Shown here: in pieces, positions 17,757-27,092 of the stretch
Numbering within the stretch: the stretch's first letter is position 1
Layout: each line of letters starts with the position of its first letter
Source of the DNA: Mycobacterium sp. Marseille-P9652
Lineage (GTDB): Bacteria; Actinomycetota; Actinomycetes; Mycobacteriales; Mycobacteriaceae
Length of the DNA: 64,000 bases
Direction of reading: 5' to 3'
NCBI RefSeq assembly: GCF_902652685.1
Contig: NZ_CACRUY010000001.1
Coordinates: forward strand, 248,001-312,000
Translations under genes and position numbers: made by a program
The notes under the pieces: model-generated
Seen by the model: only the letters and a program-made list of their open reading frames with translations
Databases searched by the model: none
Told to the model about the DNA's origin: nothing

Positions 17757-19382
17757 ATGACGGCGCCCATCTGGATGGCCGCGCCGCCGGAGGTGCATTC
17801 GGCGTTGCTCAGCAGTGGTCCCGGTCCGGCGTCTTTGCTCGCGGCGGCGACGGCGTGGGACGGGTTGAGTGCCGAGTACGCCGCCGTGGCCGAGGAACTC
17901 GCCGCGGTGGTGGCGAACGTGCACGCCGGTTCGTGGCAGGGGCCGAGCGCCGAGTCGTTTGCCGCGGCTCATGCGCCGTATCTGGCGTGGTTGACCCTGG
18001 CCAGTGCCGTCAGCGCCGCGACCGCCGCCCGGCAGCAGGCGGCAGCCGCCGCCTTCGCCGCCGCGCTGGCTGCTATGCCGACTCTGGGCGAGCTGGCCGC
18101 CAACCACGTCGTCCACGCGGTGCTGGTGGCGACCAACTTCTTCGGGCTCAACACCATCCCGATCGCCCTCAACGAGGCCGATTACGCGCGAATGTGGATC
18201 CAGGCGGCCACCACGATGGCCACTTACGAAGCCGTCTCGAGCGCGGCCGTCGCGTCGACGCCGCACACCACCCCGGCGCCGGCGGTGGTGAACCCGGTAT
18301 CGGGGTGGGTCGATTCGGTCGGCAGCGCCGTCCAGACCGCGGGACAGCTCGCCCAGGACGCCGCCGCGACAAACCTGTCCGACCTGCCGTCCGCGTTGCT
18401 CGACTTGATCCAGAACTTCAGCATCACCGCCTTCCTGCAGGACCCGATCGGCTACACCCAGGAAGTATTCGAGTCGTTCCTGGGCCACTTCCCCCTGCTG
18501 TCGGACCTCTATCTCGGGTTCGGCGGCGACCACATCTTCGAGTTCCTGGAGAACCCGGTGGGCTTCGTGGAGAACGTCATCAACAAGTTCCTGGCGGATC
18601 CGGTTGCCGCGCTGAGTAACCCGTTTCTGTTGGTACTGAGCCCGGACGATTTCGCCTCCATCGCCTACAGCCTCTTCTCCCCGTTCGTCGCGCCCGCCGC
18701 ACTGGCTGCGGCGCCCGTCGGGGCGGTCGGCCTCGCGGGGCTGGCCCAAGCGATCGGCCCGGCCGGCATACCTCCGGTCGCTGTGGCGCCGTCGCTTGCA
18801 CCCGCGGTGGCTGCGCCCGTCGTGCTGCCGGCCGCCGCGGTGGCTCCCACCACGGTCGCGTCGGCCGTCGCCTCCGGCGCCCCGCCGACACCGGCTCCCG
18901 CGCCCGCGGCGAGCACCGTCGCCTCTCCGGCGCCGCCGCCCGCCGCGGGTGGGCCGGCGGTCGTGGGTCCTTACGCCGTGGGGCCGCCCGGCATCGACGT
19001 CGGTTCGGGGCGCGGCGCCGTGGCCGGTGCCAGCGCCAGAAGTAGGACGCCGCTGGGCGACACCGCGGCCGCGGCCGACGCGGCGGCGACGCGGCAGCGG
19101 GCGGCGGCGCGCCGGCGGCGCCGGGCGAAACAGCGCGGCTACGGCGACGAGTTCGCGGACATGAATGTCGAGGTCGAGGCGGACTGGGGCGCACCGCCCG
19201 CCGCCGAACCGGTGGCGGTGGGCTCGGACCTCGGTGCAGGGACTATCGGGTTCGCCGGGACGGTGTCGGAAGACGGTGCCCAAGCGACGGGGTTGACCAC
19301 GTTTTCCGCCGACGACTTCGGCGGTGGACCAAGCACGCCGATGCTGCCCCACACATGGGGTACCGACAACTCCGAGAGGTAG
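17757..19382 (+). CDS. PPE family protein, PPW subfamily
   Basis: A 541-residue mycobacterial PPE protein, probably exported by an ESX type VII system. The N-terminal ~180-residue PPE domain begins [20 protein letters not shown] and contains the conserved [20 protein letters not shown] stretch. The middle is hydrophobic and Ala/Pro-rich. The C-terminus has both subfamily motifs: GFAGT and PMLPHTW (PxxPxxW). No PE partner gene is adjacent. In M. tuberculosis the region after Rv3268 holds Rv3269-ctpC-Rv3271c instead, so this gene marks a local replacement. An ATG start at 17757 is assumed; the ribosome site is weak. Confidence 0.93.
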   Translation: MTAPIWMAAPPEVHSALLSSGPGPASLLAAATAWDGLSAEYAAVAEELAAVVANVHAGSWQGPSAESFAAAHAPYLAWLTLASAVSAATAARQQAAAAAFAAALAAMPTLGELAANHVVHAVLVATNFFGLNTIPIALNEADYARMWIQAATTMATYEAVSSAAVASTPHTTPAPAVVNPVSGWVDSVGSAVQTAGQLAQDAAATNLSDLPSALLDLIQNFSITAFLQDPIGYTQEVFESFLGHFPLLSDLYLGFGGDHIFEFLENPVGFVENVINKFLADPVAALSNPFLLVLSPDDFASIAYSLFSPFVAPAALAAAPVGAVGLAGLAQAIGPAGIPPVAVAPSLAPAVAAPVVLPAAAVAPTTVASAVASGAPPTPAPAPAASTVASPAPPPAAGGPAVVGPYAVGPPGIDVGSGRGAVAGASARSRTPLGDTAAAADAAATRQRAAARRRRRAKQRGYGDEFADMNVEVEADWGAPPAAEPVAVGSDLGAGTIGFAGTVSEDGAQATGLTTFSADDFGGGPSTPMLPHTWGTDNSER

Positions 19383-19490
19383 CGAGGGGAGGGCTGACGG
19401 TTTGAGCAAACGACGGCCGATCGCTGCCGCCGACACATCTTGATATCGCTATAGGGCAACCTCGCCGGCGACCACATTCGCGCAGATCGT

Positions 19491-19496
19491 TATTGT
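19491..19496 (+). promoter_or_regulatory. Candidate -10 element (TATTGT) for the methyltransferase gene
   Basis: TATTGT sits 8 nt before the ATG at 19505, in the near-leaderless arrangement seen repeatedly in this window. Confidence 0.4.
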
Positions 19497-19504
19497 GGCT
19501 AACC

Positions 19505-20413
19505 ATGGCGCGCACCGACAACGACACCTGGGACCTCGCGACGAGCGTGGGGGCCACCGCGACCATGGTGGCGGCGGGGCGGGCCCGGGCCACCCGCACG
19601 GGCCTGATCGACGACCCGTTCGCCGAGCCGCTGGTGCGCGCCGTCGGTGTGGACTTCTTCACCCGCTGGGCCGCAGGCGAACTCGACTCCGCCGAGGTCG
19701 ACGTCCCCGGTGCCCCGTGGGGCATGCAGCGCATGACCGACATCCTGGCCGCCCGCACCCGCTACATCGACGCGTTCTTCGCCGAGGCGCAGGACGCGGG
19801 CATCCGCCAGGTGGTCATCCTGGCCTCCGGCCTGGACGCCCGCGGCTACCGGCTGCCCTGGGCCGACGACACCACGGTGTTCGAGATCGACCAGCCACAG
19901 GTCATCGACTTCAAGGCCGTCACCATCGCCGGGCTCGACGCCAATCCCACCGCCGAGGTGCGGGCGGTTCCGATCGACCTGCGCAACGACTGGCCGGCCG
20001 CGCTGCGGGCGGCCGGGTTCGACACCGCCCGCCCCGCCGCCTGGGCGGCCGAGGGCCTGCTCGGGTTCCTGCCCGCCGACGCCCAGGACCGGCTGCTGGA
20101 CAACATCACCGCACTCAGCGCCCGCGGCAGCCGGCTGGTGGCCGAGGTGTTCTGGAACTCCGGCACCAACGAGGACGCGCTGAACGCCGCGGCCGGAAAG
20201 TGGCGGGAGAACGGCCTCGACGTCGAACTCGACGACCTGGGCTTCCCCGGCGAGCGCAACGACGTGGCGACGTACCTTGAGGGCCGCGGATGGCGGCCGG
20301 CGAGCACGCCGATCAACGGGTTGCTGGCCGACGCCGGACTGCCATTGCAGTCCACCGACGAGTCGGCGCCGTTCGCCAGGAACTATTACTGCACCGCGGT
20401 ATTCGAGGGCTGA
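19505..20413 (+). CDS. Class I SAM-dependent methyltransferase (TIGR00027 / LCMT-like family)
   Basis: A 302-residue member of the mycobacterial family of putative S-adenosylmethionine methyltransferases related to leucine carboxyl methyltransferases. Diagnostic segments are [20 protein letters not shown] at the N-terminus, [21 protein letters not shown], the SAM-binding loop [17 protein letters not shown], the acidic [13 protein letters not shown] and [20 protein letters not shown]. Substrates of this family are not established. The CoA-transferase gene starts 10 bp downstream, so the two probably form one transcript. Confidence 0.9.
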   Translation: MARTDNDTWDLATSVGATATMVAAGRARATRTGLIDDPFAEPLVRAVGVDFFTRWAAGELDSAEVDVPGAPWGMQRMTDILAARTRYIDAFFAEAQDAGIRQVVILASGLDARGYRLPWADDTTVFEIDQPQVIDFKAVTIAGLDANPTAEVRAVPIDLRNDWPAALRAAGFDTARPAAWAAEGLLGFLPADAQDRLLDNITALSARGSRLVAEVFWNSGTNEDALNAAAGKWRENGLDVELDDLGFPGERNDVATYLEGRGWRPASTPINGLLADAGLPLQSTDESAPFARNYYCTAVFEG

Positions 20414-20423
20414 GGGAGGCCCC

Positions 20424-21605
20424 ATGGCACACAGGCCCCTGGACGGATTCCGCGTCCTGGACTTCACCCAGAACGTCGCCGGGCCGCTGGCCGGCCAGGT
20501 GCTCGCCGATCTGGGCGCCGAGGTCATCAAGGTGGAGGCCCCCGGCGGCGAGGCCGCCCGGCACATCACCGCCGTCCTGCCCGGGCGCCCGCCGCTGGCA
20601 ACGTATTTCCTGCCGAACAACCGCGGCAAGAAGTCGGTGACCGTCGACCTGACGACCGAGGAGGGCAAGCAACAGATACTGCGGCTCGCCGACACGGCCG
20701 ACGTCGTCCTGGAGGGCTTCCGGCCCGGCGTCATGGAACGCATGGGCCTCGGACCCGACGACTTGCGTTCGCGCAACCCCAAACTCGTCTACGCGCGCCT
20801 GTCGGCCTACGGCGGCAACGGCCCGCACGGCAGCAGGCCCGGCGTCGACCTGATGGTCGCCGCCGAGGCGGGCATGACCACCGGAATGCCCACGCCGGAC
20901 GGCAAGCCGCAGATCATCCCGTTCCAAATGGTCGACAACGCCAGCGGTCACGTCCTGGCCCAGGCCGTGCTGGCCGCGCTGCTCAACCGGGAACGCCACG
21001 GGGTGGCCGACGTCGTGCGCGTGGCGATGTACGACGTCGCGGTGGGGCTGCAGGCCAACCAGCTCACCATCCACCTGAACAAGCCGACGGATGCGCCCAA
21101 ACCTGACCAGGCGCCAAAGGCCAAGCGCCGCAAGAGCGTCGGCTTCGCGACCCAGCCGTCGGACGCGTTCCGGGCGGCCGACGGCTACCTGGTGATCAGC
21201 GCGTACGTGCCCAAGCACTGGGCCAAACTGTGCGAGATCATCGGCCGGCCCGACCTGCTGGCCGACGAGCGGTTCGCCGACCAGCGCGCGCGAGCGCTGA
21301 ACTATCCCGAACTCACCGAGGAACTCGAATCGGCGCTGGCCGCCAAGACCGCCGCCGAATGGGTCGACCTGCTGCAGGAGGGCGGCCTGATGGCCTGCCT
21401 GGCCTACACGTGGAAGCAGGTGGTCGGCACGCCGCTGTTCGCCGAGAACGACCTGGCCCTGCGGGTCGGGGAGGGTGATGACGCCATCACCGTGATCCGC
21501 ACGCCCGCACGGTATTCCAGCTTCGACGCCGTCGCGACCGATCCCCCGCCGGAGCCCGGCCAGCACAACGCCGAAGTGCTGCCGAAGCCCGAACCGGCCT
21601 CCTGA
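20424..21605 (+). CDS. CaiB/BaiF (family III) CoA-transferase
   Basis: A 393-residue CoA-transferase (Rv3272 counterpart by position and size). The family hallmarks are at the N-terminus: RVLDFTQNVAGPLAGQVLADLGAEVIKVE, then NRGKKSVTVDL. The catalytic Asp of the family lies in the conserved GVDLMVAAEAG region, and GRPDLLADERF occurs in the second half. The acyl substrate is unknown. The ATG at 20424 has a GAGGGAGG ribosome site. Its 3' end faces the convergent receiver gene, with only 2 bp between stop codons. Confidence 0.92.
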   Translation: MAHRPLDGFRVLDFTQNVAGPLAGQVLADLGAEVIKVEAPGGEAARHITAVLPGRPPLATYFLPNNRGKKSVTVDLTTEEGKQQILRLADTADVVLEGFRPGVMERMGLGPDDLRSRNPKLVYARLSAYGGNGPHGSRPGVDLMVAAEAGMTTGMPTPDGKPQIIPFQMVDNASGHVLAQAVLAALLNRERHGVADVVRVAMYDVAVGLQANQLTIHLNKPTDAPKPDQAPKAKRRKSVGFATQPSDAFRAADGYLVISAYVPKHWAKLCEIIGRPDLLADERFADQRARALNYPELTEELESALAAKTAAEWVDLLQEGGLMACLAYTWKQVVGTPLFAENDLALRVGEGDDAITVIRTPARYSSFDAVATDPPPEPGQHNAEVLPKPEPAS

Positions 21606-21607
21606 CG

Positions 21608-22057
21608 TCAGACCCCCGGAAGCCGAACCACCTGGATGAAGAACTCGTCGATCTGCCGGACCGCGTTGATGAACTGGTCCAGGTCGACCGGCTTGGTGAC
21701 GTAGGCGTTGGCGTGCAGCTCGTAGCTGCGCAGGATGTCCTCCTCGGCCGACGAGGTGGTGAGCACCACGATCGGGATGCGCGACAGGTCCGGATCGGAC
21801 TTGACCTTCTCCAGCAGCTGGCGGCCGTCGTACTTGGGCAGGTTCAGGTCGAGCAGGATGAGGTCGGGCCGCGGGGCCTCGGCGAATTGCCCTCGCTTGT
21901 AGAGGAAGTCGAGGCCCTCCTCGCCGTCGTGCGCGACGTGCAGATTGTTCTTGAGCTTGTTGTGTTCGAACGCTTCCCGCGTGATCAGTTCGTCCCCGGG
22001 GTCGTCCTCCACAAGCAGGATCTCGATCGCCCGACCCTCGGGTGTTCCGGATGTCAC
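21608..22057 (-). CDS. Single-domain response regulator, Rcp1-like
   Basis: A 149-residue stand-alone receiver domain of the type paired with phytochrome-like kinases. It has the acidic pocket LLVEDDPGDE, phospho-acceptor Asp at about residue 70 (LILLDLNLP), the Thr/Ser switch VVLTTSS and the invariant Lys in AYVTKPVDLDQF. There is no output domain, so it acts by protein contact or as a phosphate shuttle. The GTG start overlaps the kinase stop by 4 nt (GTGA). It is third in a coupled cassette with the kinase and the receiver-PP2C protein. Confidence 0.92.
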   Translation of the reverse strand: MTSGTPEGRAIEILLVEDDPGDELITREAFEHNKLKNNLHVAHDGEEGLDFLYKRGQFAEAPRPDLILLDLNLPKYDGRQLLEKVKSDPDLSRIPIVVLTTSSAEEDILRSYELHANAYVTKPVDLDQFINAVRQIDEFFIQVVRLPGV

Positions 22058-23655
22058 TGGTGCGCTCCTTCCAAAGCGGCCTGGCTGTCGTCCGCGGTCG
22101 CGGGAACGGGCAGCGTGAAGATGAACCGGGTCCCGTCGGTGTAGGTGTCGTCGATCCTGATGGTGCCGCCGTGGTGCTCGACGATCTTCTTGACCAGCGC
22201 GAGCCCGACGCCGGTGCCGGCGTACACCTCTCGGCCGTGCAGGCGCTGGAAGATGACGAAGACCTTGTCGGCGAACTCCTGCGGGATGCCGATGCCGTTG
22301 TCCGACACGCTCAGCACGTACTGGCCGTCGGAGTCGCCGGCGCCCTCCCGGCACTCGATGACGATGCGCGGGCGCCGGTCCTTGTGCCGGAACTTCACCG
22401 CGTTGCCGATCAGGTTCTGCCACAACATCGTCAGCAACACCGGGTCCCCGACGATCCGGGGCAGCGGCTGGGCCGGCCGCACGATCTCGGCCTCGGACTC
22501 CTCGATGGCGGCGGCCAGGTTGGCCACGCCGGCGTCGAGCGCGGTGTCGAGTTCCACCTCGGTCTGCATCGTGTTGAGGCGGCCCGCCCGGGAGAAGGTG
22601 AGCAGGTCGTTGATCAGCACCTGCATGCGCTTGGCCCCGTCGACGGCGAAGCCGATGTACTCGAGCCCGCGCTCGTCAAGCTGGTCCCGGTAACGCTTCT
22701 CGAGCAACTGACAGAACGAGGCGACCTTGCGCAGCGGTTCCTGCAGGTCGTGGGAGGCGACGTAGGCGAACTGCTCGAGCTCGGTGTTCGACCGTCGCAA
22801 TTCGACCGCCTGCTCATCCAACTGGGCTCGGGCCGAACGGGATACCTCGAGTTCCTCGACGATCCGCCTGCGCATGTCCTCCACGTCGATCGCCATGTCC
22901 CGAATGTCTCTGGGCCGCTTCGGGGGGACGATGCGCTCGTCGAAGTTTCCCTCGGTGATCCGCCGGCACGCCGCCGCGAGCGCCGCCAGCGGGCGAGCGA
23001 CCATGTCGCGCACCAGGAAACCGAGCATGGCCGCCGCGGCGAAGAAGAACAGCACCATGGCGATCAGCACGCGGTCGCGCCACGCGTTGGTGCGCCGGAG
23101 CTCCTCGGCCGCGTGCGTGCGGCCCTCGGACAGATCCGCGTTCTGCTTGTCGAAAAGCGAACGCAGGTGGTCGAATTCGGCCTTGCCGCGCTCCGTGGCC
23201 GGTCGGTTGGTGAGGTTGCGGGTGCCCGGGGCGACGCTCGCGATCGCCGGCTCCGCGTAGTTGGTCCGCCAGTTGGCGGCGGCCTGCTCGACGGCGTCGA
23301 GGTCGGTGAGCAAGTCGACGCGCCCGGCGAGGCGGCGCCGCAGGTCGTCGGCGGCCGCCCGTTCGGTCTGTTGGCCGTCGTAGTATGGCGTGAGGAACTG
23401 CCGGTCGGCGGCAATCAGGTAGCCGCGCACACCCGTCTCCTGGTCGCGCAGCGCCGCCTGCAACTGAAAGGCCGTCACGCGCGCCGGCCCGAGGCTGTCG
23501 GTCAGCTCGCGCGTGGTCGCGTCGGTGTGGTGCAGCAGCAGCGCTCCGACGACCGCGCCGGCGAGCACCAGCACGCCCATCAGGGCGAGCGCCAGGGCCT
23601 GCCATCCACGGACCGTCAGCTGGGACAGTCCCAGGCGGTCCGGCAGAGCGCTCAT
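22054..23655 (-). CDS. CHASE3-type membrane histidine kinase
   Basis: A 533-residue sensor kinase. It has a first membrane helix (~residues 20-41), an extracytoplasmic CHASE3-like helical region (~45-190; DQETGVRGYLIAADRQFL is typical), a second membrane helix (~196-215), a HAMP linker, and a phytochrome-class HisKA with catalytic His at residue 302 (YVASHDLQEPLRKVASF). The HATPase domain has NLIGNAVKF, VSDNGIGIPQEF and GTGVGLALVKKIV. The ATG overlaps the stop of the upstream receiver-PP2C gene by 4 nt, and its own stop overlaps the next receiver gene. The signal is unknown; CHASE3 domains are extracellular stress or ligand sensors. Confidence 0.93.
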   Translation of the reverse strand: MSALPDRLGLSQLTVRGWQALALALMGVLVLAGAVVGALLLHHTDATTRELTDSLGPARVTAFQLQAALRDQETGVRGYLIAADRQFLTPYYDGQQTERAAADDLRRRLAGRVDLLTDLDAVEQAAANWRTNYAEPAIASVAPGTRNLTNRPATERGKAEFDHLRSLFDKQNADLSEGRTHAAEELRRTNAWRDRVLIAMVLFFFAAAAMLGFLVRDMVARPLAALAAACRRITEGNFDERIVPPKRPRDIRDMAIDVEDMRRRIVEELEVSRSARAQLDEQAVELRRSNTELEQFAYVASHDLQEPLRKVASFCQLLEKRYRDQLDERGLEYIGFAVDGAKRMQVLINDLLTFSRAGRLNTMQTEVELDTALDAGVANLAAAIEESEAEIVRPAQPLPRIVGDPVLLTMLWQNLIGNAVKFRHKDRRPRIVIECREGAGDSDGQYVLSVSDNGIGIPQEFADKVFVIFQRLHGREVYAGTGVGLALVKKIVEHHGGTIRIDDTYTDGTRFIFTLPVPATADDSQAALEGAHQ

Positions 23656-24896
23656 GAAGCGGTCCGCTCGATGCGCAGCACGGCGATGTCGTCGGTCAGG
23701 CCGCCGCGCGGCTCGGCGAGCCGCTGGGCGCCGTCGATCAGGGCGTCGACGAACTCCGGGCCGGGGCGGTGCGCGTGGGAGCGGGCCAGCGCGAGCAGGC
23801 CGTCCTCGCCGAGGCGTTCGATCCCCCGTCCCGAGTACCCCTCGAACAGGCCGTCGGTCAGTAGCAGCAGCCCCTGGCCGGCGGCCAGCTCGAATTCGGT
23901 GCGCGGCCAGTCGTTGGCGCGCAGGCCCAGCGCCGGGCCGGCCGGCGGCTCGACCCAGTCGACGGCGCCGCCGCTCTGCAGCAGCATCCCGGGGTGCCCG
24001 GCGCGCACGGCGGTGACGCGCGGGCTGTCGGGCGCGATCTCCAGACCCAGGACCGTCGCGAAGATCCCGATGTCCGTCCGCTCCGAGCGCAGCACCCGCT
24101 CGAGCTGGCACATCAGCTCGACGCCGTGCACCCCGGCGAACGTGAGCGCGCGGAACGCGATCCGCAGCGCCGCGCCCAGGGCCGCCTCGTCGGGCCCGTG
24201 GCCGGCGACGTCGCCGATCAGGACGTGGACGGTCCGGTCGGGCGTCTGCACGACGTCATAGAAGTCGCCGCACAGCAGCGCGTCCTCGCGGCTCGGCCGG
24301 TAGCGGGCGACGATGTCGACGCCCGGGTTGTCCTGCAGCAACGGGGACGGCAGCAGGCCCCGCTCCAGCAGCGCGTTCTCGCGCGCCCGGAGCTGGCTGG
24401 CATGCAGGTCGGCGGCGATGAGCTCGGCGCGCTTGCGCTCGATCGCGTAGAGCAGCGCCCGCCGCAGCATCTCAGGCTCGACGCGCCCCTTGACGAGGTA
24501 GTCCTGCGCGCCCGCCGCGACGGCCGAGGCCCCGAAGTACTCGTCGTTCAGGCCGGTCAGCACCACGATGGGCACGGTGGCGTCCCGCTTGGCGATACGG
24601 TCCAGCGCGTCGATGCCGTTGGCGTCGGGCAGGTGCAGGTCCAGCAGCACGCAGTCGGGGCGGGCCGAGGCGAGTTCACGCTCCGCGTGCGCCATCGACT
24701 GGGCCCACACCACCCTGATGTCGGCCACCGCGTCGGCGATCAGATCCTCCACCAGCACCGCGTCGGCGCGGTCGTCCTCGACCAGCAGCAATGACAGCGA
24801 CCGCCAGTGGGCGGCCGGGGTCACGGGAGCTTGCACGGGCATCAATTCCCGGTCATCCGATGACGCGCGAGGGCGACCGTGTTGTTCACTGGACAC
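23652..24896 (-). CDS. Receiver-domain PP2C/SpoIIE-type serine phosphatase
   Basis: A 414-residue fusion of a receiver domain (residues ~34-150; acidic VEDD, acceptor Asp near 86 in VLLDLHLP, Lys in YLVKG), a short helical linker and a PPM/SpoIIE phosphatase domain (~175-414). The phosphatase metal-site motifs are all present: CGDFYDVV, GDVAGHGPDEA, RAGHPGMLL, LLTDGLFEGYS and GLTDDIAVL. Such RsbU/RssB-like proteins dephosphorylate STAS anti-anti-sigma factors when their receiver is phosphorylated. The GTG at 24896 is assumed; an ATG at 24842 would trim 18 residues. First gene of the cassette with the kinase and single-domain receiver. Confidence 0.9.
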   Translation of the reverse strand: MSSEQHGRPRASSDDRELMPVQAPVTPAAHWRSLSLLLVEDDRADAVLVEDLIADAVADIRVVWAQSMAHAERELASARPDCVLLDLHLPDANGIDALDRIAKRDATVPIVVLTGLNDEYFGASAVAAGAQDYLVKGRVEPEMLRRALLYAIERKRAELIAADLHASQLRARENALLERGLLPSPLLQDNPGVDIVARYRPSREDALLCGDFYDVVQTPDRTVHVLIGDVAGHGPDEAALGAALRIAFRALTFAGVHGVELMCQLERVLRSERTDIGIFATVLGLEIAPDSPRVTAVRAGHPGMLLQSGGAVDWVEPPAGPALGLRANDWPRTEFELAAGQGLLLLTDGLFEGYSGRGIERLGEDGLLALARSHAHRPGPEFVDALIDGAQRLAEPRGGLTDDIAVLRIERTAS

Positions 24897-25003
24897 CCCC
24901 CTGGGCCGCGGACTGATCTTTGCTGTGGCGATGCGGCGGGATAGCCGGTGCGCCGCAGCTGACTCTACGTGTGGCCTGCCCAACCCGAATGGATGCCGGG
25001 CAA

Positions 25004-25033
25004 ATCTTATTCGGTCCGTTCGCGGCGACCCAA
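25004..25033 (-). promoter_or_regulatory. Candidate SigA-type promoter of the PP2C-kinase-receiver cassette
   Basis: On the minus strand TTGGGT (25028-25033) and TAAGAT (25004-25009) are separated by 18 bp. They lie about 110 nt upstream of the GTG at 24896, in a 206-bp spacer without a recognisable gene. Confidence 0.35.
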
Positions 25034-25102
25034 ATCGGGCGCCGGTCCGCAGGCACCTGAACTGCGGCGACGCGGGCCCGCGAGCGACACAAACAAGACG
25101 GC

Positions 25103-25804
25103 CTAGATCGGGGCCCATCGCTCACGCTTTGCCGTCACCCGTCCCGTGCCGCTGAGGACACCCGCGACGAGCACGCCGAAGACGAAGCCGCCCACGTGCG
25201 CGAAGAACGCGACGCCACCGCCGCCGGAGCTCGTGGGGTGCACCAGGGCGTTCCTGCCTTCCATGAACTGGTACACAAACCAGCCGCCGAGGTATATCCA
25301 CGCCGGGATGTTGACCGGGAACCACAGCATCAAGGTGCGCACGTTGGAGGTGGGATAGAGCACGAAGTAGGCGCCGAGCACGGCGGCGATCGCGCCGCTG
25401 GCGCCGAGGGTAGGAATCTGCGCATCGGACGCGCTGCCGAAATACAGCGTCATCGCCGCCTGCATCATGGTCGCCGCGAAACCGCCGGCAACGTAGAACA
25501 ACAGGTAGCCGAGCCGGCCGAAGGCGTCCTCGACGTTCTTGCCGAAGATCGCCAAGAACAGCATGTTGCCCAGGATGTGGTCCCAGCCGGCGTGCATGAA
25601 CATGGCGGTGATCCAGCTGACCCCCCACGGCAGGCCGAGCCGGCAGGTGTTGGTGACGTCGCAGGGGTGAAACGACGCCTGGTTGATCGCCGCGTCGCCG
25701 CTTGGCAGTTCGTAGAGCAGGAAGACCGCGAAATTGGCCGCGATCAGCGTGACGTTGACGACCGGGAAACGGCGGGCCGGGACGTCATCGGAGAACGGGA
25801 TCAC
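25103..25804 (-). CDS. Rhomboid family intramembrane serine protease
   Basis: A 233-residue membrane protease with six or so hydrophobic helices. The catalytic Ser is in GASGAIAAVLGAY and the catalytic His is in AHVGGFVFGVLVAG. The MHAGWDHILGNMLFL segment is the conserved HxxxN region lining the oxyanion site. It cleaves membrane proteins within the bilayer; substrates are unknown. The GTG at 25804 is the start. Immediately upstream on the minus strand, GGTTT and GGGCA are spaced by about 15 bp, weakly like a SigF promoter. It lies upstream of the signalling cassette on the same strand. Confidence 0.93.
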   Translation of the reverse strand: MIPFSDDVPARRFPVVNVTLIAANFAVFLLYELPSGDAAINQASFHPCDVTNTCRLGLPWGVSWITAMFMHAGWDHILGNMLFLAIFGKNVEDAFGRLGYLLFYVAGGFAATMMQAAMTLYFGSASDAQIPTLGASGAIAAVLGAYFVLYPTSNVRTLMLWFPVNIPAWIYLGGWFVYQFMEGRNALVHPTSSGGGGVAFFAHVGGFVFGVLVAGVLSGTGRVTAKRERWAPI

Positions 25805-25874
25805 CGACCTTGCCCCCTTTCGAAGGGCTAAACCATTGTGCGGCAGAACAATTCATCACACCGGCGAGCAGCGG

Positions 25875-26144
25875 CTACTCGGCCCCCTCCAGCACCGTGA
25901 GCTCCCAGTTGAACCACGCGCTGGCATACCGGATCCGTTTCTTCGCTTCGTCGATATCCGGCCTGACGGCCAGCCTGTCGAGAATCCGCTCGGCGACGTG
26001 ACGCGAATGATCCGGCAGGCCTTCGGCGCCGCACTGACACGTCGCCGTGCCGTCAGGGCCGCCCTCGCCCGGGCGGTGCTCGTCGACGACCCGGCCGACG
26101 TGCTCGGCCAGTCCTTGGTGGAAGTGCTCCAGCGGCTCTGCCAT
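25875..26144 (-). CDS. Small conserved hypothetical protein
   Basis: An 89-residue soluble protein I do not recognise, starting MAEPLEHFHQGLAEHVGRV. A central CQCGAEGLPDHSRHVAE segment combines CxC with two His residues and could bind a metal. The C-terminal RIRYASAWFNWELTVLEGAE is hydrophobic-amphipathic. The coding signal is moderate: the acidic/basic residue mix and GC at third positions fit the neighbours. The ATG at 26144 was chosen; an upstream GTG at 26180 is possible. It is a single gene between the rhomboid and a 342-bp spacer. Confidence 0.6.
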   Translation of the reverse strand: MAEPLEHFHQGLAEHVGRVVDEHRPGEGGPDGTATCQCGAEGLPDHSRHVAERILDRLAVRPDIDEAKKRIRYASAWFNWELTVLEGAE

Positions 26145-26486
26145 GTCATCACCCCGACGGCAATCCGGCGTCGAAACCACGGCGGCGCCCCCGACGGGAT
26201 TCCGCCTGTGATGGCCGCCATTTCACTGCGCTCGCTACCCCGGGCATAGGGCACAAAGTCATCGATGTGGGTAGGCAATCGAGCCTTCGCGGGCCTTCAC
26301 CTCTTGCCGTAACCCGCGCGCCGGGAGGATCCTATCCTGCAGAAAACAACGCCGATGTCGGTGCGGGAGAACGAGGCGATGCGGCCGCCCGCGGCCACGC
26401 GATCTGCCTTCCGGGCCGAAATAGCGCGCCGACAACCGTTTTGGGCGCCAGGCCGTCGATCGGCGCAGCACGGGAGGCGACGACCC
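26145..26486. other. 342-bp spacer without a recognised gene
   Basis: It lies between the small hypothetical (minus) and the HdeD-like gene (plus). A TATCCT hexamer at 26333-26338 could serve as a -10 for the HdeD-like gene, but no matching -35 is evident. Nothing else was recognised. Confidence 0.4.
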
Positions 26487-27092
26487 ATGGGTGCTCACGC
26501 TCGCGCGGTGCCCAGTCCCTGGCAGGTGACGCTGCCGTGGGGGGTGGCGACACTGATCCTCGGCGTGCTCCTCCTCGCCGCACCGGCGAGTTCGATCATG
26601 GCCGCGGCCGCCCTGTTGGGCATGTATCTCGCGGCGTCGGGCTTCGCCGAAATGGCTTTGGCGTCCGCGCTCGATTCAGCCGCGGGCAGCCGAATCGCGC
26701 TCTTCCTGACGGGCGCGTTGTCGTTGGTATTGGCTGTCGTCACGTTCCGGCACTTCGGCTACGCCTATGCGGTCCTGTTGCTGGCCCTCTGGATCGGCGT
26801 CGCGTTCATCTTCCAAGGCGTCTCCGAAGTCGCGGTGGCCCTCGATCAGCCGGCGCTGCCCAACCGCGGGTGGTACGCGGCCCTCGGGGTCATCAGCATG
26901 GTGGCGGGCGTCGTCATGCTCGCCTGGCCGTTTTCCACCCTCACCGCGGCGACGACCGCCGCCGGCGTCTGGCTGGTGGTTATGGGGACGGGCGATGTCT
27001 TCTGGGCCCTACGGGCGCGCCGACCCCTGGGACACGTGGCGCCCCGGGAGGTTGGTCAGCGCAGCAGTGCGCGTGACATCACCACGCGCTGA
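26487..27092 (+). CDS. HdeD-like (DUF308) membrane protein
   Basis: A 201-residue integral membrane protein with about six hydrophobic helices in repeated pairs, the DUF308/HdeD layout (PWGVATLILGVLLLAAPASS, LFLTGALSLVLAVVTFRHF, AALGVISMVAGVVMLAWPFS). Family members are stress-associated, but their molecular role is not established. The ATG at 26487 has a GGGAGG ribosome site; the frame is open further upstream with poorer coding character. Its 3' end overlaps the convergent fadE25 by 37 bp. In M. tuberculosis this slot is Rv3273 (carbonic anhydrase/sulfate transporter), which is absent here. Confidence 0.82.
   Translation: MGAHARAVPSPWQVTLPWGVATLILGVLLLAAPASSIMAAAALLGMYLAASGFAEMALASALDSAAGSRIALFLTGALSLVLAVVTFRHFGYAYAVLLLALWIGVAFIFQGVSEVAVALDQPALPNRGWYAALGVISMVAGVVMLAWPFSTLTAATTAAGVWLVVMGTGDVFWALRARRPLGHVAPREVGQRSSARDITTR

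Noticed and set aside
25804-25832. SigF promoter for the rhomboid gene
   Set aside because: GGTTT and GGGCA are present at a plausible spacing, but the -10 deviates from GGGTA and the signal is too weak to list as a feature.
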